NCBI GenBank assembly: GCA_023393235.1
Contig: JAEWMH010000080.1
Coordinates: 1 to 64,000 of the forward strand
Source of the DNA: Bacillota bacterium
GTDB lineage: Bacteria > Bacillota > Bacilli > Paenibacillales > NBRC-103111
DNA length: 64,000 nt
Direction: 5' to 3'
A program made the translations under genes and the position numbers. Of the stretch, positions 32,616 to 41,378 are shown piece after piece; the first letter of the stretch is position 1, and the number at the start of each line of letters is the position of its first letter. The notes under the pieces are model-generated. The model was not told the origin of the DNA. It worked only from the letters and a program-made list of their open reading frames with translations, and searched no databases.

Positions 32616-33047
32616 TCACCATCCTCTGCCAGACTGGGGAGGATTGCCTCTCCTTTTTATACCCATAAGAAGAAGAATCATATAAATGATAATGGCCATA
32701 GAATCCAATAACGTACCGCCCAGCGCCGAAGCATCTAGAATGATGGTTACACCGAGAATAACCAGCAGCCGGACAAGCAGAATCGAAGCGATAACCCATG
32801 CGGCAAAACGGACCTTGGAAGGCTCACGCACCATGGACATCATCAGGAAGGCGATGCCAAAAATCAGATTTTCTGCGGTAATAATATGCCATACATACGT
32901 AAACACGATTCGGGTCTGGAGGGATACTGCATCCATATCCAATTTGGGCAGCTCCACAGACTGTCCGTTCCAGGCATGGGTCACTGCGAACAGAATGGCA
33001 AGAATACCAGCGATACAATAGTACGGATTTCTAATCCTGATGGCCAT
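32616..33047 (-). CDS. Four-helix membrane protein of a MerR-controlled operon
   Basis: A 143-residue protein with four hydrophobic segments (about residues 10-30, 55-75, 82-105 and 110-130). The charged patch after the second helix (REPSKVRF) and the C-terminal KRRGNPPQSGRGW probably face the cytoplasm. ATG 33047 lies six bases after GAGGAGG and 17 bases inside the end of merR, so the two genes are translationally coupled. No family recognised; a small transporter or stress-sensing membrane protein induced through the MerR protein is a reasonable guess. Confidence 0.75.
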   Translation of the reverse strand: MAIRIRNPYYCIAGILAILFAVTHAWNGQSVELPKLDMDAVSLQTRIVFTYVWHIITAENLIFGIAFLMMSMVREPSKVRFAAWVIASILLVRLLVILGVTIILDASALGGTLLDSMAIIIYMILLLMGIKRRGNPPQSGRGW

Positions 33048-33504
33048 CACTTCCCTCCTCACACATGACCGGTTCTAACCCCCGGATACGCTGGTAAAGG
33101 CCACGTACAGTCTCTGCCAGCCGGCGGTCGCTATCCGGATTCAGGTCCCTTAACGTTTCGGCTGTAGTTTGGAGTAACTCGCGGATGTTCTCTAAATGCT
33201 CGATCTTCTTCCTTATCTCCGCATGTTTGGCGTCCAGGAAGGAAGCAAGCTCCTCGCAATCAGCAGGTTCGATGTGCTCCATTCTGTTAAGATGAAACTT
33301 ACTTTTGATTTCCTCCAGGGTAAAATCCGCGTATTGCAAAATTTGAATGTTCATCAAATCCATTAGATCATGCTTGGAATAGCGACGGTAACGGTTTTCC
33401 TCACGCAAAGGGGATACCATTCCCTTCCGGTCGTAATACCGGAGTGTATCTGTGGGAATCTGGAGCATCCGGGAAACTTCTTGAATCGAATAGTGTTTAT
33501 CCAT
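33031..33504 (-). CDS. MerR family transcriptional regulator
   Basis: A 157-residue regulator. The N-terminal MerR HTH (residues 5-72, YSIQEVSRMLQIPTDTLRYY and GMVSPLREENRYRRYS) is followed by a long dimerisation coiled coil (about 85-125) and a short C-terminal segment with one cysteine (C151-E-E) plus C94 in EPADCEELASF. There is no metal-binding cysteine cluster and no large effector domain. Its own promoter has a 19-bp spacer with a centred dyad, the classical MerR arrangement, so it probably activates itself and the membrane gene. Confidence 0.9.
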   Translation of the reverse strand: MDKHYSIQEVSRMLQIPTDTLRYYDRKGMVSPLREENRYRRYSKHDLMDLMNIQILQYADFTLEEIKSKFHLNRMEHIEPADCEELASFLDAKHAEIRKKIEHLENIRELLQTTAETLRDLNPDSDRRLAETVRGLYQRIRGLEPVMCEEGSDGHQD

Positions 33505-33510
33505 ACATCC

Positions 33511-33541
33511 AGAATAACATTGGAGCGCAGTTCAATGTCAA
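33511..33541 (-). promoter_or_regulatory. MerR-type promoter with 19-bp spacer and dyad
   Basis: On the minus strand TTGACA (plus 33536-33541) and TATTCT (plus 33511-33516) are separated by 19 bases. The spacer holds an inverted repeat with arms ACATTG and CAATGT at 33517-33522 and 33533-33538 and near-complementary flanks. Over-long spacers of this kind are untwisted by activated MerR proteins. Confidence 0.85.
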
Positions 33542-33646
33542 GAAGGGTTTGTAAAAGTTTTCCTTCGCCTCCGGAAAGGCAGTTATCCGTCCTGAATTTT
33601 GATGCTACAATAGTGAGGAAAGCAATGGAAGGAAAGGAGAATCCCC

Positions 33647-34165
33647 ATGATTCCGCAAACCCTTGAAGAATTGGACCGTATCCGGGAACAATGCAAATCC
33701 ATGGTCAACAAACGGGCGACTACCTCCGCCGCTACAGCAGTGGTTCCCCTTCCCGGTGTAGATATAGGCGCAGATCTTGCGATCATAATGGAGCTGCTGC
33801 CGGCAATCAACCGCAAGTTCGGCCTGTCCCCGGAGCAAATCGATCAACTGGACGGAGATATGAAGGGCCGGATTCTGGTCGTAATTTCATCCGTCGGCAG
33901 CAAGCTGGTGGGCAAGGTCATCACCAAGGAAATCCTCACCCTCCTGCTCAAAAAAGTAGGCATGCGGGTAACCGTCAAGCAAGTCGCCAAGTTCGTCCCG
34001 TTTGTCGGACAAGCTGTCTCTGCTGGGATCAGCTTCGGAGCCATGAAATACCTGGGAAACTCCCATATCGACGAATGTTATGACGTGTGCAGGCAGTTTA
34101 TTGAGATGGAACAAAACCGCATGGAAACCATGGAATCCGGGGATGAGCCCAAGGTCCTCCCTTAG
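33647..34165 (+). CDS. Conserved protein with hydrophobic glycine-rich segments (DUF697-like)
   Basis: A 172-residue protein. A VPLPGVDIGADLAIIMELLP segment (about residues 32-51) and a second, FVPFVGQAVSAGISFGAMKY (about 119-138), resemble the membrane-inserting helices seen in DUF697/EcsC-like proteins. Between them lies an amphipathic stretch ILVVISSVGSKLVGKVITKE. It may associate with membranes. It starts at ATG 33647 after GGAAAGGAG, divergent from merR. A tiny lipoprotein gene follows 26 bases after its stop. Family assignment is tentative. Confidence 0.65.
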   Translation: MIPQTLEELDRIREQCKSMVNKRATTSAATAVVPLPGVDIGADLAIIMELLPAINRKFGLSPEQIDQLDGDMKGRILVVISSVGSKLVGKVITKEILTLLLKKVGMRVTVKQVAKFVPFVGQAVSAGISFGAMKYLGNSHIDECYDVCRQFIEMEQNRMETMESGDEPKVLP

Positions 34166-34191
34166 AGGATAGTGTTAGAGGAGGATATCCA

Positions 34192-34293
34192 ATGAAACGT
34201 GCTTTTTTGATTCTATGGATGCTTTTGCCGCTAAGCGCATGCGAGGCAGAACCCGCAGGAGTTGTCTGCCTGGGATTATTATGCGGTATATAA
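34192..34293 (+). CDS. Tiny predicted lipoprotein, 33 residues
   Basis: A short gene with an excellent GAGGAGGAT ribosome site. ATG 34192 opens MKRAFLILWMLLPLSACEAE, a full lipoprotein signal peptide with lipobox L-S-A-C. The mature peptide would be only 17 residues (CEAEPAGVVCLGLLCGI), very hydrophobic and with three cysteines. It follows the DUF697-like gene. It may be an entericidin-like or signalling peptide, or a truncated lipoprotein gene; the sequence cannot decide. Confidence 0.6.
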   Translation: MKRAFLILWMLLPLSACEAEPAGVVCLGLLCGI

Positions 34294-34338
34294 ACTCTGT
34301 GCAATAGCTATGACGGACTATTTATAAGGAGGCCTGGA

Positions 34339-34570
34339 ATGGATATGGATCTGGCCGCGTATTTCGAGTTTGTTAGAGGGCTTCTTCTATCTTAAATTGA
34401 ATGCCCATGTGAAAAATGGTACAGGGAGCTTTGCTGAGCCCATAGAATTTTCCGGTAAAATTTGTAACAAAAGGTTATTCATTACGCGCGGCATGAATCA
34501 GAAAATCAACAATCCTGATATTTGGAACAATCCGGAATGGGTCAAGTCGCTGGGGGAGAGAGCGGAATAA
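34339..34570 (+). pseudogene. Frameshifted small gene
   Basis: ATG 34339 has a very good AAGGAGG site and reads MDMDLAAYFEFVRGLLLS before a stop. The next frame, entered near 34370, continues without interruption as LEGFFYLKLNAHVKNGTGSF and on to PDIWNNPEWVKSLGERAE with TAA at 34568-34570. A single-base indel would join them into one protein of about 77 residues. I do not recognise the family. Alternatively two overlapping small genes exist, but the second has no ribosome site. Confidence 0.55.
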
Positions 34571-34939
34571 AATAATCTGTTAGATAACAATCCAGTTCTG
34601 GGGTATTTTTTAAAAGTTTAATCCAATGGAAACACATCCCGCTTTGATACGTGATATCCATATATGGGTAGGCGTGTTGAGGCTTTTTTTCATAGGAATA
34701 GAGCGCGCGAAGTGGCGCAGTTTAATGCGCGAGCTAAAGATTGTCGCAGGGATAAATGCATGAGGGCAGAATCCAGACAGGCAGTGGGGTATGTGGGTCA
34801 GCAACAATTGCTAGTGAAAAAAATAGATTAAAGAAAACTTATACCGCATCCTCCACCAATAAACTACTTTAATTGGAATTTTCAAGTAGAATATAGTAAC
34901 ATTTAGAATGTTGGTAAATAAAATCTAGGAGGAATGGAA
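34571..34939. other. Intergenic stretch without a recognisable gene
   Basis: About 370 AT-rich bases. A leftward open frame at 34610-34807 has no ribosome site and looks random. A possible promoter for the next gene is TATAGT near 34895 with no clear -35. No hairpin with a T run is seen. Confidence 0.5.
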
Positions 34940-35395
34940 ATGATTAAAGGTACTGCCAAAAAAATTATGGCTACTGGTATCATTTTAGGTTCATTAGTTT
35001 TTACTTCCCAAGCAGCTTTCGCAGCAACAATCGTTGATACTGGCAATAACGATGACTATTATTCCGCACAACAAATGCAATATGGTGATATAGCAATGGG
35101 GAAGATAAATAGTGCGACTGATAAAGACTGGTATTATATTCAGACCGGGCCAAACGATGGTGGTCGGACAATGACAGTCCATTTAACAAACCCCAGTAAC
35201 TACCATTACATATTCGTTGTAAACAAAAATGATGCTGAGCCCGTTATTGTAACAGACCTAAATCCCGGTAACAATAACGAATGGGTATCGTTTACTGTTC
35301 AAGCTAATACAAGATACAATTTTGGTGTTTTAAAATCATCTTTTTCCGGATTTGACCCCAATGCGCTTTACTTCTTAAGCCCAACAATTTTTTAG
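34940..35395 (+). CDS. Secreted protein with pre-peptidase C-terminal (PPC)-like domain
   Basis: A 151-residue protein. The signal peptide cleaves near AAFA-ATIVD (about residue 29). The mature part resembles bacterial PPC domains: an early DYYSAQQMQYGDIAMGKI, the D-K-D-W-Y-Y-I core strand (S-ATDKDWYYIQTG), and a final VQANTRYNFGV strand followed by a loop. PPC domains are normally tails of secreted proteases and help secretion or binding; here it stands alone. ATG 34940 has TAGGAGGA six bases upstream. A strong terminator follows. Lower GC than its neighbours. Confidence 0.75.
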   Translation: MIKGTAKKIMATGIILGSLVFTSQAAFAATIVDTGNNDDYYSAQQMQYGDIAMGKINSATDKDWYYIQTGPNDGGRTMTVHLTNPSNYHYIFVVNKNDAEPVIVTDLNPGNNNEWVSFTVQANTRYNFGVLKSSFSGFDPNALYFLSPTIF

Positions 35396-35403
35396 TAGAA
35401 ATT

Positions 35404-35435
35404 AAAACCGCTCAAAACAATGAGCGGTTTTTTTA
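35404..35435 (+). terminator. Rho-independent terminator
   Basis: AAACCGCTC pairs with GAGCGGTTT and is followed by TTTT, ending the PPC-domain gene. Confidence 0.92.
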
Positions 35436-35489
35436 TTATGTTCTATGTAAATGTCGGAACATGGAATGACGGAATTTTGGTATTAGATT

Positions 35490-35518
35490 GATGAAATAAG
35501 GCGGCTCAAATTCGTTAG
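35490..35518. repeat. Single inverted arm of the dispersed element
   Basis: GATGAAATAAGGCGGCTCAA followed by ATTCGTTAG matches one inverted arm of the CTAACGAA variant seen at 27767-27951. No partner arm lies 50 bp away, so this is a solo relic or a chance match. Confidence 0.5.
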
Positions 35519-35576
35519 AAAACCTCCGCCGCTCCGCTCACCACCCGCCATTGCCCGCTTCGCGCCTTCCCCTCCC

Positions 35577-35611
35577 TAAAAAAGGGCGCTGATCCTATCG
35601 GTCAACGCCCT
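35577..35611 (-). terminator. Terminator of the FtsX-peptidase operon
   Basis: GGGCG and TGA (35584 onward) pair with TCA and CGCCC (ending 35610). On the minus strand it is followed by six T, ten bases after the stop at 35621. Confidence 0.85.
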
Positions 35612-35620
35612 GATTCGTTT

Positions 35621-38600
35621 TCAATCCAGCTTCAGCCATTCGAAAAAATCATCATTTTCCATCTTAAAAAATGCTTTCGTAAACCGGACGAATTCCCGAG
35701 TGTCCAGTTGGTGGTTACGGTAGGTTGTCCAGTAAGCATGGAGAAAGTCAAACCCCTTCTCCCGGCCGTCATCAAACGTATCCAGCAATTCCTTAAACCG
35801 TATGGTCGGTTGAGCGTATAGACTACTAAGGATGCCACTGTCTTGATATTCCGGCAAAGGTAAGTTGGATGCCTTGAAATTGGGTCTGTAATGCTGCTCG
35901 GCATACGAAAAATCATTCAAAAAAAGAGATGTGGCAAGCTCGGTCATCCCCTCATCCAGCCACCCCTCATGGTACGGATCGCTGCTAACCACGCCGTAGA
36001 ACCACTGATGCGCAAGCTCATGAACGATGGCATGCCGGGACATCTCCACCTCTCCCGATATGCCTACCGTTACCACCCCCGGATATTCCATGGACCCGGT
36101 TTCATTCAGAATCAGATCCACCTGCTTGTGCGGATAGGGACCGATACGGGTGTTGAAAACTTCCATTGCATCAGCGGCCAGTTCCAGGGCTTCCTTCATC
36201 CGGTTCTGATCGGCCTTCCTCCCCCATACCCGGATTTCCATATCATTCTGTTGCTTGGATATCGCTGTCATATCATCTGTAACAGCAATGAGCAATTCTT
36301 TGATGTGCTCCCCGCGAAGCTTTCCCTTCCCGGCCGTTTTACCAGGATCCTGACCGGATGATGTGATCAGCTCCATCCCTTCCGGAAGGTCGTAATGCAA
36401 GGTAAAATCACTGAAATCCGTATGATACGATTCGCTGATTCGATTGTAAGGCTCCTTGTTCCAGCCCTGATGATAGGTAGCCAGCATCGGGTACCACTGG
36501 GCCAAAACAGAAGTGCCGCCTACCTGAGTGAATCGAATCCCGTCTTCGGGAACCTTGAAGCGGTATCTCAGCTCGATCACAGCTTGGCCGTTGGGAGCAA
36601 GCTTTTGCGGAAGGGGCAGAGTCAACGTATCCCCTTCCAATTGGAAGTTGGACGGTTTTCCATTCAAACGAAGCTCTTCTATGCTGAACTCGGCGGACTT
36701 CCGATAGGTTTGCTTGTTTTGAGGTTCGATAAATACGTTAGGGATCATATAAAACACCATTTTATCCCATTTATCCGTGGATGCGTTGGTAGCTGTAACG
36801 GTGGCTGAAGCTGTAAATACACCCTTCTCAACCATCTGCAACGATAAATCATAAACCGCGTGGCTGCCCTGAGATACGAATTGGGGAATAAAGCCGGTTA
36901 TATCCCCAATCTCGCCCGCTGAATACATGGGACTTCCTGCGGGTGCTGGTGCCAGGGATTGCTTCGTTACCACAGAAGGCTGACGGATGGAGACCATATG
37001 AAACACCGAAAAAGCAGCCAGCAATACTGCCATCCCAGCTATGGCAATCAACGCCCCTTTCATTCGTCTTTCGGTTTTTTGATGGGTCGAATAGTTTCCG
37101 GCCAAGCCCTTTTTGACGGATAAACGAACAGCTTTTTCCGCAGGCAGCCATGCTCCGATTGTCCCGGTCAGTACCGGTACAGCCGCTAATGGTCCGAGAT
37201 ACCATAGATCCTGGACAGGAAATTCCCGGTAAAATGCTGTGAGGATAAGAAATCCTGCAATCCCTGCCACAACACCTGCACAACATCCGGTAAGGAAGCC
37301 TTCCGCCAGCACAAGTCTGCGGATTGGGTTGCTGCGCCAGCCCAAAGCCTGGAGCAACGCGATTTCCTGCTTCCGCTCCGACACGTTCTGCCAGATAATT
37401 TCTGCTGTGGTGAACAAGGCAATCAACAGGCAGATGCCGATGGCCCAATAATGCGAAGAACCGATGGCTCCCACGGCGTATTGTCCGAACCAGCTGGAAT
37501 AGAAGACTCCTTTTAGCCGTACCGTCACGAATAGAAAGAACATCAGCAGAGTGGTCGGCATGGTGATGGACAGAACAGCAAGGGTGTTTCGCTTGAGCTT
37601 TCCGGCAAAATGGCTCAAGGCCACGTGGAACACACCGCGCACCTTGGTAAGCCTTCTGGCCCTGGTGGATATTTCGCCGGAACGGATGGCTTCCATCGGG
37701 GTAATTCGCCGGACCAATAGCAGCACCGGCATCCCGCCCAACCCATAAATAGCGAAGCCTGCCAGCCCCGTCACCGCAAACCGGGTCAGGGAGAGCTCCG
37801 ATTGGCCAAGAAAGACGAATGCCCCCAGCAATGACCAAATCAGGAATGCTACAAACCCGCCGATAATGATGTTTTCCAACATAATCAAGCGGATGATATG
37901 AGCCGGTCGCCACCCGGTGGAAAGCATCAGTGCGAAATTCTGTTTCCGGACTAGGAAGGACACCAGGTTGGTTGCTGCGACGTAAAGGACTGCCATCAAA
38001 TTAACCAGCAGTAACATGCCTGAGAACCCAATTTGCATTTCCTTCACGATAACGAATTTCGTCCCAAGCTTAATCCATTGCTGCTCCAGCCAGCCCAGGG
38101 CGGGCGTTGATCCGCTAGCCGGTACATGAATCAGGACCGGCTGAGGCGATGAGCCGAAGACGATGTCGGCTTCAAGGCCCGTTTGCTCCCGAATCTCAGA
38201 AGCAATCTGCTCCAGCTTCTTCTGACTATCCTCAGACACTTCCGATAAACCTGCCGCCTTGATCCGGATGACAGAAATCGGCTTGTCGGTGAGGATATTG
38301 GCCGCCGCCTCTATCGTCGTCAACATGGTGGGCGGGCTGGTCAGAAGCCCAAGGGGATTATTAACCGGCTTAAGGGTAGCCGGAGGATTCAGCGGACGCA
38401 TAGCACCATCAAAAAGCAACTTAGCCGACGGGGGGCGGTACGTATCCATGGGCAGCTCTGCGAGTGGATCCATGGCCATCTGCAGCTTCAACGGGTCGTA
38501 AAATCCAATGAAGATAGGCTTAACGAAATAACCGTTCATCCAAGAGCCTGGCGAGACTTTGCGCTCATATTCTTCGTATGGACGAAAAACATCCGATGTG

Positions 38601-39673
38601 AACCACTGATAGATTTCGGGAGTTGAAAAGCGTTGCGCTTGATAAGAGTATGGCCACCGATCCGGATAGGCATTTGCAATGGGATCCAATACAAGCGGTG
38701 TCGCTTTTTGCAAGACATGCCAAGTTCCAAACGCAATACTGCGATCCCTCGTAAACTTCTCTTGTACTTGCTCCGTGCGGAAGGTATAGGTTTTCTCTGC
38801 GACGGGCCGAAGCTTATCCAGATAGGCCCTGCCACCGTTTGCTTTCACGGATTCCATGGAACGGCTTGCTTGTTCTTTGTCGGAGAAGGGGAGATCCAAT
38901 CTTTCAAATTGAAATTGATAGGTTTTATCCGTAAAATTTTGTGTGCTCATCAGAACAGGCAGTTCAACGAATTCGGGGTCAGTCTCATGCTTAACGATCC
39001 GGCTAGCATCTGATTCCTTGTAGTACCGAGAGCCTGAATCATTCTGCACGCTATGGTCCAGCCCAACTAATCTCGCCTCTTCCGTTGGATCGATACCCGC
39101 CATTAAGAAAAGATCATTCATTATCAAATCTTCATCATTGGAATATGTTGAAATACCATAAGAGACCGCATCCCTTGAAATATTTCCCACATACCAGGGA
39201 CCACGTACAAAATAACTGCTATAAGAAAATGCATTTTGATCCTGTATCCCGTTATAAGCCGTGGCCGTCATCGTCTTCCGATAAACTCCCGGCTCGTCAA
39301 TAGTTGCTTTTTCTGGAAATACAATATTTAGATTCACATACCCCAGCAACGAAAGCGGCGCGGCGATATCAACTCCCGGAATATCCTTGATTCGCTCCCA
39401 CTGCTCCAAGGTTATACCACCGGAAATGCCGCTTTGGATGTTGGGCTCGATCAGCTTATTCTGAGGGTCCGTGAGCTGGGAGCCGGGAGGACGCACCAAA
39501 ATGTCGTAGGAAACTTTCCACTTCTGCTGGACCGTATTCATGATCGTCCCTTTATTCGACTCCGACAGGTGGTATAGCAGGACAAGCCCTGAGCTGATAA
39601 TGCTGATTCCAAGGAGTAAAATCAGAAAACGTTCCTTGTCCCGCCACCACTCCCGCCAAAGATAGGTTAGCAT
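35621..39673 (-). CDS. FtsX-type ABC permease fused to an extracellular M1-family metallopeptidase domain
   Basis: A protein of 1350 residues. An N-terminal helix (about 17-37) is followed by a large extracellular domain, an FtsX bundle (about 570-690, with KQNFALMLSTGWRPAHIIRL), a second bundle (about 710-860, SERKQEIALLQALGWRSNPI) and a last helix near 885-905. The C-terminal 400 residues outside the membrane end in an M1 aminopeptidase core: G-S-M-E-Y at 1193-1197 (usually GxMEN), HELAH at 1218-1222 and zinc ligand E1241 in WLDEGMTE, a perfect HExxH-x18-E. The start overlaps the ATPase stop by 7 bases. The fusion suggests an ATP-driven device that exposes or feeds peptides to a cell-surface peptidase. 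Substrate unknown. Confidence 0.9.
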   Translation of the reverse strand: MLTYLWREWWRDKERFLILLLGISIISSGLVLLYHLSESNKGTIMNTVQQKWKVSYDILVRPPGSQLTDPQNKLIEPNIQSGISGGITLEQWERIKDIPGVDIAAPLSLLGYVNLNIVFPEKATIDEPGVYRKTMTATAYNGIQDQNAFSYSSYFVRGPWYVGNISRDAVSYGISTYSNDEDLIMNDLFLMAGIDPTEEARLVGLDHSVQNDSGSRYYKESDASRIVKHETDPEFVELPVLMSTQNFTDKTYQFQFERLDLPFSDKEQASRSMESVKANGGRAYLDKLRPVAEKTYTFRTEQVQEKFTRDRSIAFGTWHVLQKATPLVLDPIANAYPDRWPYSYQAQRFSTPEIYQWFTSDVFRPYEEYERKVSPGSWMNGYFVKPIFIGFYDPLKLQMAMDPLAELPMDTYRPPSAKLLFDGAMRPLNPPATLKPVNNPLGLLTSPPTMLTTIEAAANILTDKPISVIRIKAAGLSEVSEDSQKKLEQIASEIREQTGLEADIVFGSSPQPVLIHVPASGSTPALGWLEQQWIKLGTKFVIVKEMQIGFSGMLLLVNLMAVLYVAATNLVSFLVRKQNFALMLSTGWRPAHIIRLIMLENIIIGGFVAFLIWSLLGAFVFLGQSELSLTRFAVTGLAGFAIYGLGGMPVLLLVRRITPMEAIRSGEISTRARRLTKVRGVFHVALSHFAGKLKRNTLAVLSITMPTTLLMFFLFVTVRLKGVFYSSWFGQYAVGAIGSSHYWAIGICLLIALFTTAEIIWQNVSERKQEIALLQALGWRSNPIRRLVLAEGFLTGCCAGVVAGIAGFLILTAFYREFPVQDLWYLGPLAAVPVLTGTIGAWLPAEKAVRLSVKKGLAGNYSTHQKTERRMKGALIAIAGMAVLLAAFSVFHMVSIRQPSVVTKQSLAPAPAGSPMYSAGEIGDITGFIPQFVSQGSHAVYDLSLQMVEKGVFTASATVTATNASTDKWDKMVFYMIPNVFIEPQNKQTYRKSAEFSIEELRLNGKPSNFQLEGDTLTLPLPQKLAPNGQAVIELRYRFKVPEDGIRFTQVGGTSVLAQWYPMLATYHQGWNKEPYNRISESYHTDFSDFTLHYDLPEGMELITSSGQDPGKTAGKGKLRGEHIKELLIAVTDDMTAISKQQNDMEIRVWGRKADQNRMKEALELAADAMEVFNTRIGPYPHKQVDLILNETGSMEYPGVVTVGISGEVEMSRHAIVHELAHQWFYGVVSSDPYHEGWLDEGMTELATSLFLNDFSYAEQHYRPNFKASNLPLPEYQDSGILSSLYAQPTIRFKELLDTFDDGREKGFDFLHAYWTTYRNHQLDTREFVRFTKAFFKMENDDFFEWLKLD

Positions 39674-40365
39674 TGGACTACACCCACAGTTGCGTTGTCC
39701 CTGATCATCGCCCCGTCTTTGAGTTCTATGATCCGGTCTCCCCGGGAGGCCAATTGAAGATCATGCGTTACCATCAGGACACCACATCCATTTTCGCGCT
39801 GCACCCGTTGCATCAGGAAAAAAATCGCTTCGCCGTTCTTGGAGTCCAGGTTCCCTGTAGGCTCGTCCGCTAAAAGCCAAGCCGGTTTATTGACCAACGC
39901 ACGTGCAATCGCTACCCGCTGCTGCTCTCCCCCGGACAATTGGGAAGGAAGCAGCTTGCTTTTGTCTGCAAGGCCAACCTGGTCCAGCAGCTCGAGCGCC
40001 CTATTGGTTTTATGATACGGAACCTTGCGCGGAAACAGCGGCGCCATCACATTCTCCATCGCCGTCAAGGTCGGGAGCAGCTGAAAGCTTTGAAAAACAA
40101 AACCGATGTTGGCAAAGCGGAAGTCAGCCAGCTTTTTTCGTTTGAGCTGCGCAGGTTCAACATAGTCATAGATAATCCGTCCAGCTGACGGACAGTCCAG
40201 GGTTCCGATTAAACTAAGCAGCGTGGATTTACCGGAACCGGATGCTCCAACTATAATGGTGAGCTGGCCCTTATGGAAGGTCGCACTTACGGGGCTCAAT
40301 AGGGTAGTGTTCAAACCGTCGCCGACGATGGATTTTTCCACTCCCAGCAGTTGAATCGTGTTCAT
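39667..40365 (-). CDS. ABC ATPase partnering the permease-peptidase fusion
   Basis: A 232-residue LolD/MacB-type ATPase with Walker A GASGSGKST, Q-loop FVFQSFQLLPTLTAMENV, signature LSGGEQQR, Walker B WLLADEPTGNLD and H-loop VTHD. ATG 40365 lies eight bases after AAGGA; ATG 40374 is too close to it. Overlap of the stop with the permease start implies tight coupling. The rest of the 210-base upstream gap holds the terminator of the next gene and AT-rich sequence. Confidence 0.9.
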   Translation of the reverse strand: MNTIQLLGVEKSIVGDGLNTTLLSPVSATFHKGQLTIIVGASGSGKSTLLSLIGTLDCPSAGRIIYDYVEPAQLKRKKLADFRFANIGFVFQSFQLLPTLTAMENVMAPLFPRKVPYHKTNRALELLDQVGLADKSKLLPSQLSGGEQQRVAIARALVNKPAWLLADEPTGNLDSKNGEAIFFLMQRVQRENGCGVLMVTHDLQLASRGDRIIELKDGAMIRDNATVGVVQC

Positions 40366-40487
40366 GGTCAGCATCCTTTCGCCAGAATTGTAAACATTAT
40401 ACTACTTTTTCCATGTCTTTATAGTACATATCATACGGCTACGTTTCAATTGTTTTTTTACAATTTATTCCCAAATAAACATTGATA

Positions 40488-40532
40488 CAAAAAAAAGGAT
40501 GAGTTCTAGATAACTCAGAACTCATCCTTTAT
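40488..40532 (-). terminator. Terminator of the membrane-protein gene
   Basis: AAAGGATGAGTTCT pairs with AGAACTCATCCTTT, a 14-bp perfect stem. On the minus strand it is followed by a long T run. Confidence 0.92.
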
Positions 40533-40575
40533 GTATTGATTGCACACTCTTGTGGAAACTTGTATACTGCCTTAC

Positions 40576-41223
40576 TTATAAAATAAATACAAGAGCGATC
40601 ATCACATAAGAATATCGGATATTCTTTTTTAGCAATATGTATACCATGCCAAATAGAAGGGACATGAAGACAGCATAAATTCCTGTCATCGTTCCTTGTA
40701 GCAAAATATGGATAAGTCCCCAGGTGAGCGCAAGAAATATTCCGCCGTAGGGCAGGCTGTCTTTTTTAAACAGCGTTTCCCCGAACTTTTGGCCGAAAGC
40801 AATCGTCAGCAGAATCAAAACAGCCTCAAACCAGTAATAGATATTCTGAAAAACGGAGTTAACGATACCCTTGTATTCTTGAACAGGCTTTAACCCGCCC
40901 CAAGCGATCGTTGTTACGATAATGGCAATAGCGGATATCCCCACAGCTAATAACCACCGCTTCGAATCCGGCATCCCGTTCAACTTCATCAAATCAAAGG
41001 CGTATTTTTTTCTCGAAAGCCTTACCAAAAAAAGTGCCATGCTCCCCCACAATATGCATGTGAGCGTCCAGTGGATACAATGATGAACGAGGGTATAATC
41101 AGAGCCTTTCACCCCCAATATCATCGGAAGCAGCATAGACAATACAACCTCAAGACCAAACCCTGCAAAAGCATATAACCCTAAAGCAAGATAATCGCTT
41201 GCTCCCACTTTCGTTTCTCTCAT
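40576..41223 (-). CDS. Polytopic membrane protein, possibly a degenerate CPBP-type protein
   Basis: A 215-residue protein with about six membrane helices. ATG 41223 has GGAGG seven bases upstream; earlier in-frame starts are rejected. The end of the sixth-helix region LALTWGLIHILLQG resembles the histidine-bearing motif of CPBP intramembrane proteases (CAAX-like), but the paired glutamates expected earlier (EExxxR) are not clear (FGQKFGETLF), so enzymatic activity is doubtful. It is a single-gene unit between two terminators. Roles in peptide maturation or self-immunity are known for the family; none can be assigned here. Confidence 0.65.
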   Translation of the reverse strand: MRETKVGASDYLALGLYAFAGFGLEVVLSMLLPMILGVKGSDYTLVHHCIHWTLTCILWGSMALFLVRLSRKKYAFDLMKLNGMPDSKRWLLAVGISAIAIIVTTIAWGGLKPVQEYKGIVNSVFQNIYYWFEAVLILLTIAFGQKFGETLFKKDSLPYGGIFLALTWGLIHILLQGTMTGIYAVFMSLLFGMVYILLKKNIRYSYVMIALVFIL

Positions 41224-41378
41224 TGGTATCCTCCAATTTAACGAGTTAACAGAGCTACTTCTCATATTGTAGATGGTTCGACACCAGCACAATCAATCCT
41301 TTTTTTCATCTCCATTTATTTACTGAATCTATCAGAATAAAGAGTTATTTTATGAAAATTCCCATTATGATTATAGCG

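Noticed and set aside
34610..34807. 65-codon leftward open frame in the AT-rich gap
   Set aside because: No ribosome site, no sensible composition, and no downstream terminator.
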